A stretch of 64,000 bases of DNA. It comes from Bolinopsis microptera (taxonomy: Eukaryota; Ctenophora; Tentaculata; Lobata; Bolinopsidae). The notes under the pieces were generated by a model. That model saw only the letters and a program-made list of their open reading frames with translations, ran no database searches and was not told where the DNA came from. Position 1 is the first letter of the stretch, and every line of letters begins with the position of its first letter. The DNA lies in assembly GCF_026151205.1 (NCBI RefSeq), contig NC_087076.1, positions 13,129,675-13,193,674 on the forward strand. The letters run 5' to 3'. The translations under genes and the position numbers were made by a program. Shown here piece by piece: positions 31,644 through 42,116 of the stretch.

Positions 31644-34600
31644 TTAATCCCTTAATTTAAAGTGTCCATAACTTAAAGTGTCGATACCGTTTTCTAGTAT
31701 AAACTTCTTGTCGTCAAAGGATGATAATGCCTGTTTTCTTACATTAATTGAGTAAAGGGTTCTATTAAATGAGCGAATTGACTTATTTTCTGACATTGTT
31801 ACAGTTCCTGAACTTAATACTTGGCGATAGTCTTCGTGCGATATTTTCTTCTTTGCTGCTTTTGATATTCCTTTAGCAATTGCTGTATGTCCTATTCTAC
31901 AAGAGCTGGAGCATGAGTGGTTATCTTCATTAACCTTTGAACATTCCAGAACTTGAGTAAGGACGGAATACATTTTAGGTTTTAGGGCCACCACCTCCTT
32001 AAGGATCTCAGTTGGTTTTTCGTCTGAAAACTTTCCTGGCACTTTCTTATTGATTGTATCCAGAAACTTTTCCAGAGGAGTTCCTTTCCTATAAGAAGCC
32101 AAGTCCATGTGTTCACGCATGTTGTAAAGGTCTTGATAGCCATCGACAGCATAGATGCTGTAGATAAAACTATCAGTATCACTTAAAAGGAGCTTCAAGT
32201 TATCACCATAGCGAGGTTTGAGGACTTTGTACCAGAATTCTCCCATGATACACTTGGCGTTTTCCAGGACAATAAACCCACAGGCAATTGGTTTGTTTAG
32301 ATGGACAATTTTCTTTAATGTCTGGACCATGGTGACTTCCGAGTCCAAAACTCGGAATCCCTGGTACTGTGGTTTAGCAATGATCTTTTGAGCTTTTCGC
32401 TCACCTTTTATTAAAGATACGTTAGTCCTTTTTCTTATGTCTTCGATGAACTTTCCATAAATCGCATTGTTACAGAGTTTAAAGAAATCTGAAGAGAACT
32501 TAGATTTGGATTCCAAGCGCTTCTTGGAATTAAACTCAATGTATGGCTTCAAGAAACACTTTTGATCCGCCATCAAAACTTTGTGAATTCTTTCTAGCAC
32601 TAGTCCTTCGCTAATACAGAGCTGTAAATTCCTCAGTGATAGGACATAATGAACTTTGTTAGTCAAGTCTGGACAGAGTTTAGTGGTGGGTAGAAACTTT
32701 TTGTTCATTTTTTCCAGGAAGCTTTTATTAAAATCCGACAGTTGACTTTCTAAGACCACCTTTCTTTCAACTGCCAAGGGATAGTCGGAGTGACTGACGT
32801 GTAGGTTTTCAGGATAATTTAGATCAACTTCCAATATGTAGCATGTGTCACCATCAGGATCTAATTCCATGATGTTTAAGTTCTCAATATCTTCACACCA
32901 TCTAAAATTTCCTATCGGCAAAGGATGTGACATCGATGCTCCGTATAGATTGTTTGCATCCACATAATGTATAAATGACGACTTTTCGTTCGGGTTGAAG
33001 TCATCTAGATACTGATTATTAGCAACAAAGTGTCGGTGATTGATGGTACACACTCCACCACGAATGTTTCGCTCAACAAACGTGTACATGTCAATATCTG
33101 AAATGAGTTCTATCTTGACTTGAGTCATTTTGAGCATAGCATCCCAAGTGAATCCAGGTAGGCTCACGTAGTGGCATGGATCAAGCTCGTAATAACGAGA
33201 ACAAAGTTCTCGGAAGTGTTCAAAGATATCGCAGAGCAAAATTGCATCTGTCTTTACGTACACTTCCATGTAGTCCTGCAAGTTCTTACAGCTAAACTCG
33301 GTATAGACCAATTTTGCTCTTTCGTAATCTCTATCTGAGATTCCCTCATCTTTCAGCTTGTTGTAAAAAGCGCCCTTGGGAGGGAATTCAGTCTGACTGA
33401 GAACTGAGAATGAAGAAGCATAATCGTAGAAGTAGACACCCTTGTTTGTCAAGGACTTGTAACCAGTAGGAAACTCAGCTTTAAGTCGCTTGAAAGCGTT
33501 TATGTCTGATGTCTTAAGATCATCTGCCAACCTTTCAAGAGAAGACGACAAAAATGAAAAGCTATCCAAGAAAGTAAACTGTTCCGTGAAAATAGCCTTG
33601 AATTTTTCTAAATTTTCAGGGATGACATTAATTCTTCCAGACGACTTGATTAAATCCAATAGAAACAGGTTCATGTCATATGATTTTAGATTATGACAGA
33701 ATGCAGGGATTTTCTTGGTCCTGTTAAAGAAGTTGATATTGCAGTAGTTACAGGCAGCTCCTCGAAAATTATTTTTCTTTTTGCCGTGGTCGTGGTCTCT
33801 GACAGGGTAATTCTTTTCGGATTCCCAGTCTAGCTCTTTCTTACACATGAAACAGTGAGTAGATGAAATAAAAGCATCCTCATCTTTGGCTGTCATGTGT
33901 ATAGGATACTGATGGGTTTCGTAGCAATCTATCATTTCTTCATATACCCTGTCAAGTTCCTCCAGAAACTTCTCAATCAGCTTACTCGGGTCGCTATCAC
34001 TGTACACGATAGTTTCTGCTTCATAATCAGCAAACTCTGATTTTGTGACAATACAGAAACTACAAGGAACATGCTGCTGATATTTTGTGGTCTTCCCATG
34101 TTTATCTCCAGCTTCATCTACTGGTACCGTTAGACATTCAAAATCAAAGTAGACCGCAAATAACTTCTTGTCCATCTTGTACGTGGCTGTAAACTCAGTC
34201 ACTGTTCCTGGCTCAGGAATTTTCGTTATTTGATTTACACCCTGATGACATAATTCAGAGTGATTAGACAGTCCATCAGCGGTTGTAAAACCATGCATAC
34301 ATTGTCGACAAAAGTGCATAGAGTGATGGTATTTGCTACGGTGACGCATAAAGGCGTTGAATTTCTTTATCAGCAGATAGTGACCAGTAAACTCATCTCT
34401 TATGTACAGAAGATCAATATGTCTTCCTACTCCGGAGCTGGAGCCATGGTGTAAAGGAATTACAGAATCATCATCTTTGGTCCATTCAAAGACTGAGATG
34501 GATAGATCGTTGAGGGTCTCAACTTTTCCTATATCAGATATCTTGATTGGAAAAGCTAGATCTCCTAAATTAATTCCATCTAAATACTTCAAGTATTTAG

Positions 34601-35378
34601 TGTGTCTTTCAGGGTGGACTTTAGTTGGATGGAGTTTAGCCAGTAGGCAGTATAGGAAGCACTTATTATCTTTGGAAGTGATGTTGAGTACGGACTTCAT
34701 GTTCTTGACAAGCTTTGGAATGTCGACAGTTCCAGCTCCAGATAAAGGTCGGTATTTGCTGACCTCAATCCAGGTATTCTTAAGCTTGCTGAACTGCCAA
34801 CCAGAGCCAAGGCGTTCGTATAACTCAATTTGTGCTTTCAGATAGGTCTGAGCCCTGTCCAAGAACTTTTCAAGGTTGTCACCGAATAGCAGAGGTTCCA
34901 CAATAGACCTAAAAATCTTGCTGGCGTACTCTCTCCCTTCGTAGGAATCGTGGAAGAATTCAAGATCAAGAACTATCTGAGCCTTGATTGGATGAATTCT
35001 TAGTAGATCCCTACAGAAAGGCTCAGCAGCTTTTATGACGTTGGAAATAATTTCATCATAATCAAGGCTGTGCTGTACATTAAGCTCAAAGATTTTAAAA
35101 CAGCCAGAAACTGAGCTACACTTTAGGTGAGTCTCCAGCCAAGAGCAGTCCCGACGATTACAAAGAGTCTCGTCTACTTTGTCTTTACACAATGTCTCAT
35201 GTCTGAGCATGACATCTGTACGAATCATCTTCTTACAGAATTTACATTCTTTAGATGAATTGTGGGTCTTTAAATGTCTGTTTAATTTATTAGAACTAAA
35301 ACACTTTTTACAAGTTGGACATTCAAGGATTCTGTGCTTGTCTTTACTATGATGAGAAGTCCCAGCCTGTCTTTTCAT
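31644..35378 (-). CDS. Type-B DNA polymerase of a mobile element (1244 aa)
   Basis: It would copy the element's DNA, probably by protein priming. ATG at 35378; a single open frame. The N-terminus has C2H2-like fingers (CPTCKKCF, CKFCKK), and another CRQCMHGF finger lies at ~357-377. Exonuclease motifs: DFE at ~412, HNLKSYD at ~562 and YVKTD at ~707. Between Exo I and II is an HNH/endonuclease-VII-like zinc site (CFMC at ~509, VRDHDH at ~526, CNYC at ~543). Polymerase motifs: A DANNLYG at ~807, B KLCNNAIYGK at ~967, C LSDTDS at ~1065, and KPKMYS at ~1133. All key residues are present, so the gene looks intact. The NNLYG form is that of animal adintovirus/Polinton-related polymerases. The ~1.7 kb upstream to the right TIR promoter is mostly noncoding. 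Confidence 0.95.
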   Translation of the reverse strand: MKRQAGTSHHSKDKHRILECPTCKKCFSSNKLNRHLKTHNSSKECKFCKKMIRTDVMLRHETLCKDKVDETLCNRRDCSWLETHLKCSSVSGCFKIFELNVQHSLDYDEIISNVIKAAEPFCRDLLRIHPIKAQIVLDLEFFHDSYEGREYASKIFRSIVEPLLFGDNLEKFLDRAQTYLKAQIELYERLGSGWQFSKLKNTWIEVSKYRPLSGAGTVDIPKLVKNMKSVLNITSKDNKCFLYCLLAKLHPTKVHPERHTKYLKYLDGINLGDLAFPIKISDIGKVETLNDLSISVFEWTKDDDSVIPLHHGSSSGVGRHIDLLYIRDEFTGHYLLIKKFNAFMRHRSKYHHSMHFCRQCMHGFTTADGLSNHSELCHQGVNQITKIPEPGTVTEFTATYKMDKKLFAVYFDFECLTVPVDEAGDKHGKTTKYQQHVPCSFCIVTKSEFADYEAETIVYSDSDPSKLIEKFLEELDRVYEEMIDCYETHQYPIHMTAKDEDAFISSTHCFMCKKELDWESEKNYPVRDHDHGKKKNNFRGAACNYCNINFFNRTKKIPAFCHNLKSYDMNLFLLDLIKSSGRINVIPENLEKFKAIFTEQFTFLDSFSFLSSSLERLADDLKTSDINAFKRLKAEFPTGYKSLTNKGVYFYDYASSFSVLSQTEFPPKGAFYNKLKDEGISDRDYERAKLVYTEFSCKNLQDYMEVYVKTDAILLCDIFEHFRELCSRYYELDPCHYVSLPGFTWDAMLKMTQVKIELISDIDMYTFVERNIRGGVCTINHRHFVANNQYLDDFNPNEKSSFIHYVDANNLYGASMSHPLPIGNFRWCEDIENLNIMELDPDGDTCYILEVDLNYPENLHVSHSDYPLAVERKVVLESQLSDFNKSFLEKMNKKFLPTTKLCPDLTNKVHYVLSLRNLQLCISEGLVLERIHKVLMADQKCFLKPYIEFNSKKRLESKSKFSSDFFKLCNNAIYGKFIEDIRKRTNVSLIKGERKAQKIIAKPQYQGFRVLDSEVTMVQTLKKIVHLNKPIACGFIVLENAKCIMGEFWYKVLKPRYGDNLKLLLSDTDSFIYSIYAVDGYQDLYNMREHMDLASYRKGTPLEKFLDTINKKVPGKFSDEKPTEILKEVVALKPKMYSVLTQVLECSKVNEDNHSCSSSCRIGHTAIAKGISKAAKKKISHEDYRQVLSSGTVTMSENKSIRSFNRTLYSINVRKQALSSFDDKKFILENGIDTLSYGHFKLRD

Positions 35379-36339
35379 GGTTTCTTTTTACAAACAGGCA
35401 AATCTGCGGGGTAAACACGAATGAAATATTTGAACGGCGAGGTTTAGTTACCGCAAATGTTTACGAAACGATAAGTTTGTAAAGCTTTTATAGACCTCCT
35501 CACCTGGTAATCAAAAACAGCTAATCTGCTTTACCGGTACCGGATCGACGTGTCTTTTTTTCCCCCTTTCTTTTCTTTTCCCTTTAAAGAAAATCGTTGA
35601 TGGTTGGTTTCTAGGTAAAATTTATCAGGTACTTTTTATTTTTAAACAAAAGGAAATTCAAAAGTTGTCTACAGTAATGAGATGGTCTCTCTTACCTGAT
35701 AAGCCTACCGATTATGTTACTATGTTACTAAGTATCAACCTGGTTTCACGTTTATAGGATGAATGTCTGATTATTGTTCTCAGACAATTCGTTATTAGTA
35801 CTTCGTCAACACTGACAAGATTTATCTTAATCGATCCATTATAGTCATTCCTTACCGTGTATTATATGTAAAACACAAATAAGAAAACATGACAAGAGAG
35901 CAATTTACTTTTTTATCATCGTTAAAGTTATTACAATCTTTAGCTAACAAATAATTTATGAAAAACTTTTAGTAACTGAACTCTCATTTACTGTATTCAA
36001 AGCAAGGTGGTACTTAAAGATAAATTATTTCATGGTATCAAACCCTATAACATCGCTAGTTATGAGCCAACTCTATCTAGGCTGTTAATAGTATCAAATA
36101 CTGCAAACAGATAAAGTTCATTGGATAACGACAGTAATCAATTTCTATTACAAGAAGGATGGAGTCAGTACATTATGCTATAAACAAAAAATGCTAATAA
36201 AGACCTGGTAAACGGTAACACACACCAAAAAAAAACCTTTGCAAAAACAATTGCGAACAAGAAATAGTGTCGTAACTAAATAGACTCTAGCACACAGTGA
36301 AAACAAAACAAAGACAAAATATGTGCTAAACACTGCACA
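35379..36339. other. AT-rich sequence upstream of the polymerase gene
   Basis: No coding frame with support. It lies between the polymerase start codon and the ~130 bp repeats, and presumably contains the 5' untranslated region of the polymerase transcript if transcription starts in the right TIR. Confidence 0.5.
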
Positions 36340-36735
36340 TTTGAAAAGAAAGTCTGCAAGTAACTACACAACGATAATCAAATAGCAAGAAAGAAAAAAA
36401 CTACTAATCAACAACAACAACAAAAATTTCAAGAAAACGAACTACACAATTACAACTTGAACAAAAGAACACAACTGGAAAGAAAGTCGGTAAGTAACTA
36501 CGCAACGAATATCAAATAGTAAGAAAAAAAAAAACAACTTCTAATCAACAAAAAAAACTTTCAAGAAAACGAACTACACAATTGCAACTTGAACAAAAAG
36601 AACACAACTGAAAAGAAAGTCTGCAAGTTACTACACAAAAAAATGATCAATGAGCAAAGCAAGACAACTACTAATCAACATAAAACTTTCAAGACAAAGA
36701 ACAAGACAATTGCAACTTGAACAGAAGAACATTAA
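36340..36735. repeat. Three ~130 bp tandem repeats in the polymerase element
   Basis: The segment AAAGAAAGTCTGCAAGTAAC ... CAACTTGAACAAAAGAACAC recurs three times (starts near 36343, 36479 and 36612) with small indels in A-runs. It lies between the right TIR and the polymerase gene. Confidence 0.8.
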
Positions 36736-36740
36736 TTTAA

Positions 36741-36938
36741 ATGCTGTGTAAAAATTTGGAGAGCTGTGCAAATGTACGTTGTACAGTGTACATAGTGCAC
36801 AATATGCAGCAGAGTGTTCGAAAGGGAACAACTGCTACACCCAAAAGTGTGAGACCTGGTTCCGCTAAGAGACCAGACCTCACTGAGCTCTCACGGATAA
36901 TTTCACGAAGAGACGCAGCATTTAAATTTTTAAATTAA
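36741..36938 (+). CDS. 65-codon basic ORF inside the polymerase element
   Basis: The second half (VRKGTTATPKSVRPGSAKRP, then a helical TELSRIISRRDAAFKFLN) is basic and not repetitive, unlike its surroundings. A possible acceptor, CAGCAG, precedes it, so it may be a terminal exon. No partner exon or homologue recognised. It may be a chance frame. Confidence 0.25.
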   Translation: MLCKNLESCANVRCTVYIVHNMQQSVRKGTTATPKSVRPGSAKRPDLTELSRIISRRDAAFKFLN

Positions 36939-37098
36939 ACGTTTACAATTACTCATTTACAACATCTAAAGCTTAAATACTCTAAACTGACTCTTTCCTT
37001 GTTTCAAACTCTCATAAAGTATGACAATAATTCCTTGTACAGTGTCTAATGAGCCACATGGTTGTCACAAGATAGCTCAAAAGAACAGTATAGCACTC

Positions 37099-37529
37099 AC
37101 ATGATACTCCCGTGTTACAAATAATGACTTTTCCATTAGTAGGCATATAAGGGTTGTAATAAGATGTGCTCAATGCTGCCCCAGCACCTGCTCCTTTATA
37201 TAATATCAACAAGTACAATATCAATGTGCTTCTGAAATGAATTATTATATACAGTTTCTAATGGAACCTGCGTAATTAAGTGCCTCAAGTTACCGATACA
37301 GTGCACACTACGTAAATGTTATCTAGGGTTAGCCCCAGTGTGATAGTATTATCTCCCCACATTAGCAAAATGTTAATGAGGAGTAAACACACTCAATTAG
37401 GGTTAGTGGATACAATTAACAATTATCATTAGCAAAAATCACCACTAATTAGGGTTAACATATGTAATTATACACAAAAACAGGTGGGCCGTTTTTAGGT
37501 GGGGTATCGGGGCTATTATGTATACTACT
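37099..37529. repeat. Right terminal inverted repeat of the polymerase element
   Basis: The inverted partner of 27844-28274. The TATATAAAGG box is at 37193-37202, reading left, towards the polymerase gene. A 44-codon minus-strand frame (MPTNGKVIICNTG..., 37146-37012) starts shortly downstream of the box but is not shared by the left TIR and is of doubtful meaning. The telomere-like AACCCTAA motif appears twice, with a third copy changed to AACCCTAG. Confidence 0.9.
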
Positions 37530-37877
37530 GCACTGCTCGTGATGCTAAGGTTGGTGCTCTACCCTGTGCTAAAATGGTATTATTTTTATTTTTACTATTT
37601 TTTTTTCAATCTAATTTGCATATTCAAAATTGTTCAATGATTTTGACTTTTTCGACTTTTTTTAATAACTGTAACATAATATGAGCTTACATAAATTTCT
37701 TTTAATACCAGCAAAGTCATAATTCTCCTCTTTATTCACAGCATCATAGGATTGGTGTGTAAGCACTTCAGGGGCAGGGAGGCTGTTTACGAGCAACCAA
37801 TGCAGCTCATCCCCCAACCAATGCAGCCCGTTTACGAGGTACCAATGCTCGTCCCACTACAAGAGGTGTGGGTATAG
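37530..37877 (+). pseudogene. Right half of the interrupted membrane-protein gene
   Basis: It continues the exon broken at 27836 (GCACTGCTCGTG...), with donor AAATG|GTATT at 37576 and second exon 37742-37877 ending LQEVWV. Removing the element and one GCACT restores the layout of the intact copies, showing insertion into an already amplified array. Confidence 0.85.
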
Positions 37878-38693
37878 AAGAAAATTGTAGTTTATCATGT
37901 TTGTTTGTTTGGGGACATCATATGATACATAACAATATACATTTATTTGATATACATGAAAATGAGATTTGAAAATTATGATATTGTAACATTTACCGTT
38001 TATTCATACTGTTCATTATTATTAACTTCAACTTGGCGTTAAAACTCCAGTAAAGAGAAGAAACTGCCAAGAATGGAGGGAACTGTTAATCAAACTAGGG
38101 ATTCTAGATCCCGATGAGAAAGTAATTGCAGCAGCACACAAATTTTGTAGAAAATATAGATATAACCTAAAGAAACCTGACAAAGTAGGAGCAGTAGTAT
38201 TAGTAGCAGTATTGTCAATAGTAGTAATAATAGTACAATTTTATGTTATTACATCCGATCTATAAAATCAGACAAATTTAAGCACTGTAATTTTATTTAA
38301 AACTGGATAAATGCTTAAACATCGAATCACAAAGTATCTTTCGTCGAACAGAGATTTTATGACCTTGGAAAGTTACCACTACCAGGACCATTAGAGTTGG
38401 GATATGGACAATGATTTGTGGTATATAGGTATATTATGTTATGTCTTTCACTACTAAATTTATTTATATAATCATCCCACACAGGTCTAAGCGGCAAGTT
38501 TCTTATCGAAGCATTAAGACAGAGTCGTGAGGTTGCATACAGCTACACCCTCATATAAGCTTGTACGGTCATGATTTACACGCTTGCAGACGTGATGAGA
38601 GAAGCAAGTGACATACTTCCCGAGCAAGAATAATATATTATTTAACACTAAATTTTAAATTACAATTTTATGCATAAAGGTCCGAGGCAATCA

Positions 38694-38962
38694 CAAAAAT
38701 AAAATGGTGTGATGAGGCAATCACAAAAATAAAATGGTGTGATGAGGCAATCACAAAAATGAAATCACAAAAAATATATCACAAACAAATTGTGGAGTCA
38801 TGGGGAAATATAACTGGATTGGAATTTTCTTCCATTAAACAAGACTTTTTTGAGTCGAGAGGGACTACAAAAATAAATGACCTCTCCCAAAAGAAGAAGA
38901 AAAAGAAAACATTCCCTCAAAACGTTTCACAATTTCAATATTTTCATTATAATTTCCTATAG
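38694..38962 (+). CDS. Lys-rich array protein, copy 2
   Basis: It has two 30 bp repeats encoding EAITKIKWCD (38694-38753), then the same body as copy 1, almost unchanged, with ATG at 38759 and stop at 38962. The sequence before the repeats has CAT instead of a CAG acceptor and puts a stop in frame, so translation would have to start at the ATG after the repeats. Confidence 0.4.
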
Positions 38963-38964
38963 TC

Positions 38965-39216
38965 ATGTCCCTCTACACTTATCGGAATGGCAAAATATAC
39001 TTTTCGGATTCAGTAAAGACGTGTCTACTTCAACTTGGCGTTAAAACTCCAGTAAAGAGAAGACACTGCCAAGAATGGAGGGAACTGTCAATCAAACTAG
39101 GGATTCTAGATCCCGATGAGAAAGTAATTGCCGCATCACACAAATTTCGTAGAAAATATAGATATAACCTAAAGAAACCTGACAAGGTAGGAGCAGTAGT
39201 ATTAGTATCAGTATAG
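38965..39216 (+). pseudogene. Tail-anchored protein, copy 2 (lacks anchor)
   Basis: Same start as copy 1 (MSLYTYRNG), but it ends after VGAVVLVSV because of a small deletion; the hydrophobic tail is lost. Substitutions such as AAQKFC to ASHKFR mark it as diverging. Confidence 0.5.
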
Positions 39217-39241
39217 TAGTAATAAAAGTATCCATCAGATC

Positions 39242-39598
39242 ATGACAATATCCGTGTATGAACAGAAATTATTAATTATAATAGCGGCACTGCTCGTGAT
39301 GCTAAGGTTGGTGCTCTACCCTGTGCTGAAATGGTATTATTTTTATTTTTACTATTTCTTTTTCAATCTAATTTGCATATTCAAAATTGTTCAATGATTT
39401 TGACTTTTTCGACTTTTTTTAATAACTGTAACATAATATGAGCTTACATAAATTTCTTTTAATACCAGCAAAGTCATAATTCTCCTCTTTAATGTCTCTA
39501 TTCACAGCATCATAGGATTGGCGTGTAAGCACTGCAGGCGCAGGGAGGCTGTTTACGAGGTACCAATGCTCGTCCCACTACAAGAGGTGTGGGTATAG
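39242..39598 (+). CDS. Spliced membrane protein, copy 2 (60 aa)
   Basis: Exons 39242-39333 and 39508-39598. The splice phase is kept (TG|C), giving CIIGLACKHCRRREAVYEV and ending LQEVWV. It is 15 residues shorter than copy 1 because one QPMQ block is missing from the tail. Confidence 0.5.
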
Positions 39599-39851
39599 AA
39601 GAAAATTGTAGTTTATCATGTTTGTTTGTTTGGGGACATATAGAACTATATTGAATCAAATAAAATCTGTGGTATTAAGATTACATCCTTGTAATATTTG
39701 GATCACTATCACTATCATGACACGTTAGTTTTTTTTCAAGATTGTCATGAGTTTGCAAGTTAGCTTATTTATAAATAAGTAAATATTGTTTATAAACTCA
39801 CTCATTGTTTATAAACTCACTCATTCATTCAAATCACATCCATGACAGATC

Positions 39852-40213
39852 ATGATATCAGTAGATGAAAATCAAATGTTTTTGTTAGCAGCACTGCTTG
39901 TGATGCTCGGGTTGGTCCTCTACCCTCTGCTAGAATGGTATTATTTTATTTTTACTATTTATTTTTCAATCTAATTTGCATATTCGAAATTGTTCAATGA
40001 TTTTGACTTTTTTTAATAACTGTAACATATGACCTTACATAAATTTCTTTTAATACTAGCAAAGTCATAATTCTCTTCTTTATTCACAGGATCATAGGAT
40101 TGGTGTGGAAGCGCTGCAGGGAGGCTGAGCAACCAATGCAGCTCATCCCCCAACCAATGCAGCCCGTTTACGAGGTACCAATGCTTGTCCCACTACAAGA
40201 GGTGTGGGTGTAG
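39852..40213 (+). CDS. Divergent spliced membrane protein (69 aa)
   Basis: Exons 39852-39937 and 40090-40213. The N-terminus differs (MISVDENQMF), but the membrane helix (LLAALLVMLGLVLYPLL), the intron position and phase (TG|G) and the tail ending LQEVWV are kept. Amino-acid changes without frame loss make this the best sign that the family is protein-coding. Confidence 0.6.
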
Positions 40214-40345
40214 ATGAAACAAGAATTAAGACATGTAATTTATTGATTTTACAAATTCTGTGCCAATTTTGCGTCATTTTTAATAAATTTTATCTACCAC
40301 GCTGACAGTGAAACAATTTTATCGTATTCCAATTTCTGATCGACT

Positions 40346-41009
40346 TTTATGATATTCTCTAATCATGACCTTTTTATCAATTTTTGAATCTCTTTGACTG
40401 AGTATTATGATTGATTTTATCTGAATAATTTATTTCTTTTTTGTAGGCTCTAGCGATGTATTAAACGAAGTTTCCAAGCCAAATTTGTGTGTTTCCCTTC
40501 GTGTCCAAAATCAATCATTTTACGGAGCAGACAGGACACCATTGACATGAAGGGGAACACACAAAACTAACATCTGCATCTTCACGAGTTCTTGGAGCAG
40601 TTCTTAGCACCGTTTACTGTTTTGTGTGAACACATCAGCCCAGAGTTTTGCACAGAGAACGCTTAATCAGCAACCATGGGACCAAGACCGCGGGATGCAC
40701 GAAGAGATAACTACAGTTTAAATCTCTCTGAAAAGCTCGTCAAAAGAGAATTGCAACTAGGGCTACTCAACCGAGTGAAGGAGGACAGCGTCCTCCTCGG
40801 CAATAAAATACTTCCCAGTATCAGACTTTCATGATATTCTCTAGTCATGACCTTTTTATCAATTTTTGAATCTCTTTGACTGAGTATTATGATTGATTTT
40901 ATCTGACTAATTTATTTCTTTTTTGTAGGCTCACGCGATGTATTAAACGAAGTTTCCAAGCCAAATTTGTGTGTTTCCCTTCGTGTCCAAAATCAATCAT
41001 TTTACGGGT
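40346..41009 (+). repeat. ~178 bp direct repeats flanking a 52-codon ORF
   Basis: The segment ATGATATTCTCTAATCATGACC ... ATCATTTTACGG appears at about 40348-40523 and again at 40831-41008. Between them a frame at 40676-40834 in good start context (accATGGG) encodes MGPRPRDARRDNYSLN and a helical stretch, stopping just inside the second repeat. Partial tandem duplication is the simplest reading; I see no LTR features. Confidence 0.5.
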
Positions 41010-41835
41010 TTAAAAGAAAATTGTAGTTTGTCATGTTTGTTTGTTTGGGGACATCACATGATACATAACAATATACATTTATTTGATATACATGAAAATG
41101 AGATTTGAAAATTATGATATTGTAACATTTACCGTTTATTCATACTGTTCATTATTATTAACTTCAACTTGGCGTTAAAACTCCAGTAAAGAGAAGAAAC
41201 TGCCAAGAATGGAGGGAACTGTTAATCAAACTAGGGATTCTAGATCCCGATGAGAAAGTAATTGCAGCAGCACAAAAATTTTTTACAACCTATAGATATA
41301 ACCTAAAGAAACCTGACAAAGTAGGAGTAGTAGTATTAGTAGCAGTATTGTCAATAGTAGTAATAATAGTACAATTTTATGTTATTACATCCGATCTATA
41401 AAATCAGACAAATTTAAGCACTGTAATTTTATTTAAAACTGGATAAATGCTTAAACATCGAATCACAAAGTATCTTTCGTCGAACAGAGATTTTATGACC
41501 TTGGAAAGTTACCACTACCAGGACCTGAGGACCAATAGAGTTGGGAAATGGACAATGATTTGTGGTATATAGGTATATTATGTTTATATGTCTTTCACTA
41601 TTAAATTTACTTATATAATCATCCCACACAGGTATAAGCGGCAAATTTCTTATCGAAGCATTAAGACAGAGTCGTGAGGTTGCATACAGCTACACCCTCA
41701 TAAAAGCTTGTACGGTCATGATTTACACGCTTGCAGACGTGATGAGAGAAGCAAGTGACGTGACATACTTCCCGAGTAAGAATAATATATTATTTAACAC
41801 TAAATTTTATATTACATTTTTATGCATAAAGGCCC

Positions 41836-42114
41836 GAGGCAATCACAAAAATAAAATGGTGTGATGAGGCAATCACAAAAATAAAATGGTGTGATGAGGC
41901 AATCACAAAAATGAAATCACAAAAAATATATCACAAACAAATTGTGGAGTCATGGGGAAATATAACTGGATTGGAATTTTCTTCCATTAAACAAGACTTT
42001 TTTGAGTCGAGAGGGACTACAAAAATAAATGACCTCTCCCAAAAGAAGAAGAAAAAGAAAACATTTCCTCAAAACGTTTCACAATTTCAATATTTTCATT
42101 ATAATTTCCTATAG
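41836..42114 (+). CDS. Lys-rich array protein, copy 3
   Basis: Two EAITKIKWCD repeats (41836-41895), ATG at 41911, stop at 42114; the body matches copies 1 and 2 from the ATG on. It is preceded by an intact 30-codon ORF at 41718 with a GTAAGA donor. Confidence 0.4.
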   Translation, partial: EAITKIKWCDEAITKIKWCDEAITKMKSQKIYHKQIVESWGNITGLEFSSIKQDFFESRGTTKINDLSQKKKKKKTFPQNVSQFQYFHYNFL

Positions 42115-42116
42115 TC

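Larger units (their letters stand above)
27844..37529. mobile_element. 9.7 kb TIR element encoding DNA polymerase B
   Basis: Near-identical inverted repeats of ~430 bp (27844-28274, 37099-37529) bound the element, with terminal sequence AGTAGTATACATAATAGCCC. It lies inside the transmembrane exon of an array gene; the flanks duplicate GCACT (27832-27836, 37530-37534), and seven extra bases (ACTCACT) stand between left GCACT and the TIR. Cargo: a complete protein-primed-type DNA polymerase B and a C2H2/acidic protein, both on the minus strand, plus long simple repeats. AG...CT ends, long TIRs and PolB recall Polinton/Maverick and adintovirus-like elements, but no integrase, packaging ATPase, protease or capsid gene is visible and the duplication is 5, not 6, bp. 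It may be a deletion derivative or a distinct minimal type. Confidence 0.85.

Noticed and set aside
40676-40834. 52-codon ORF in good start context as a real gene
   Set aside because: Plausible start but ends inside a repeated segment; kept only as part of the repeat entry.
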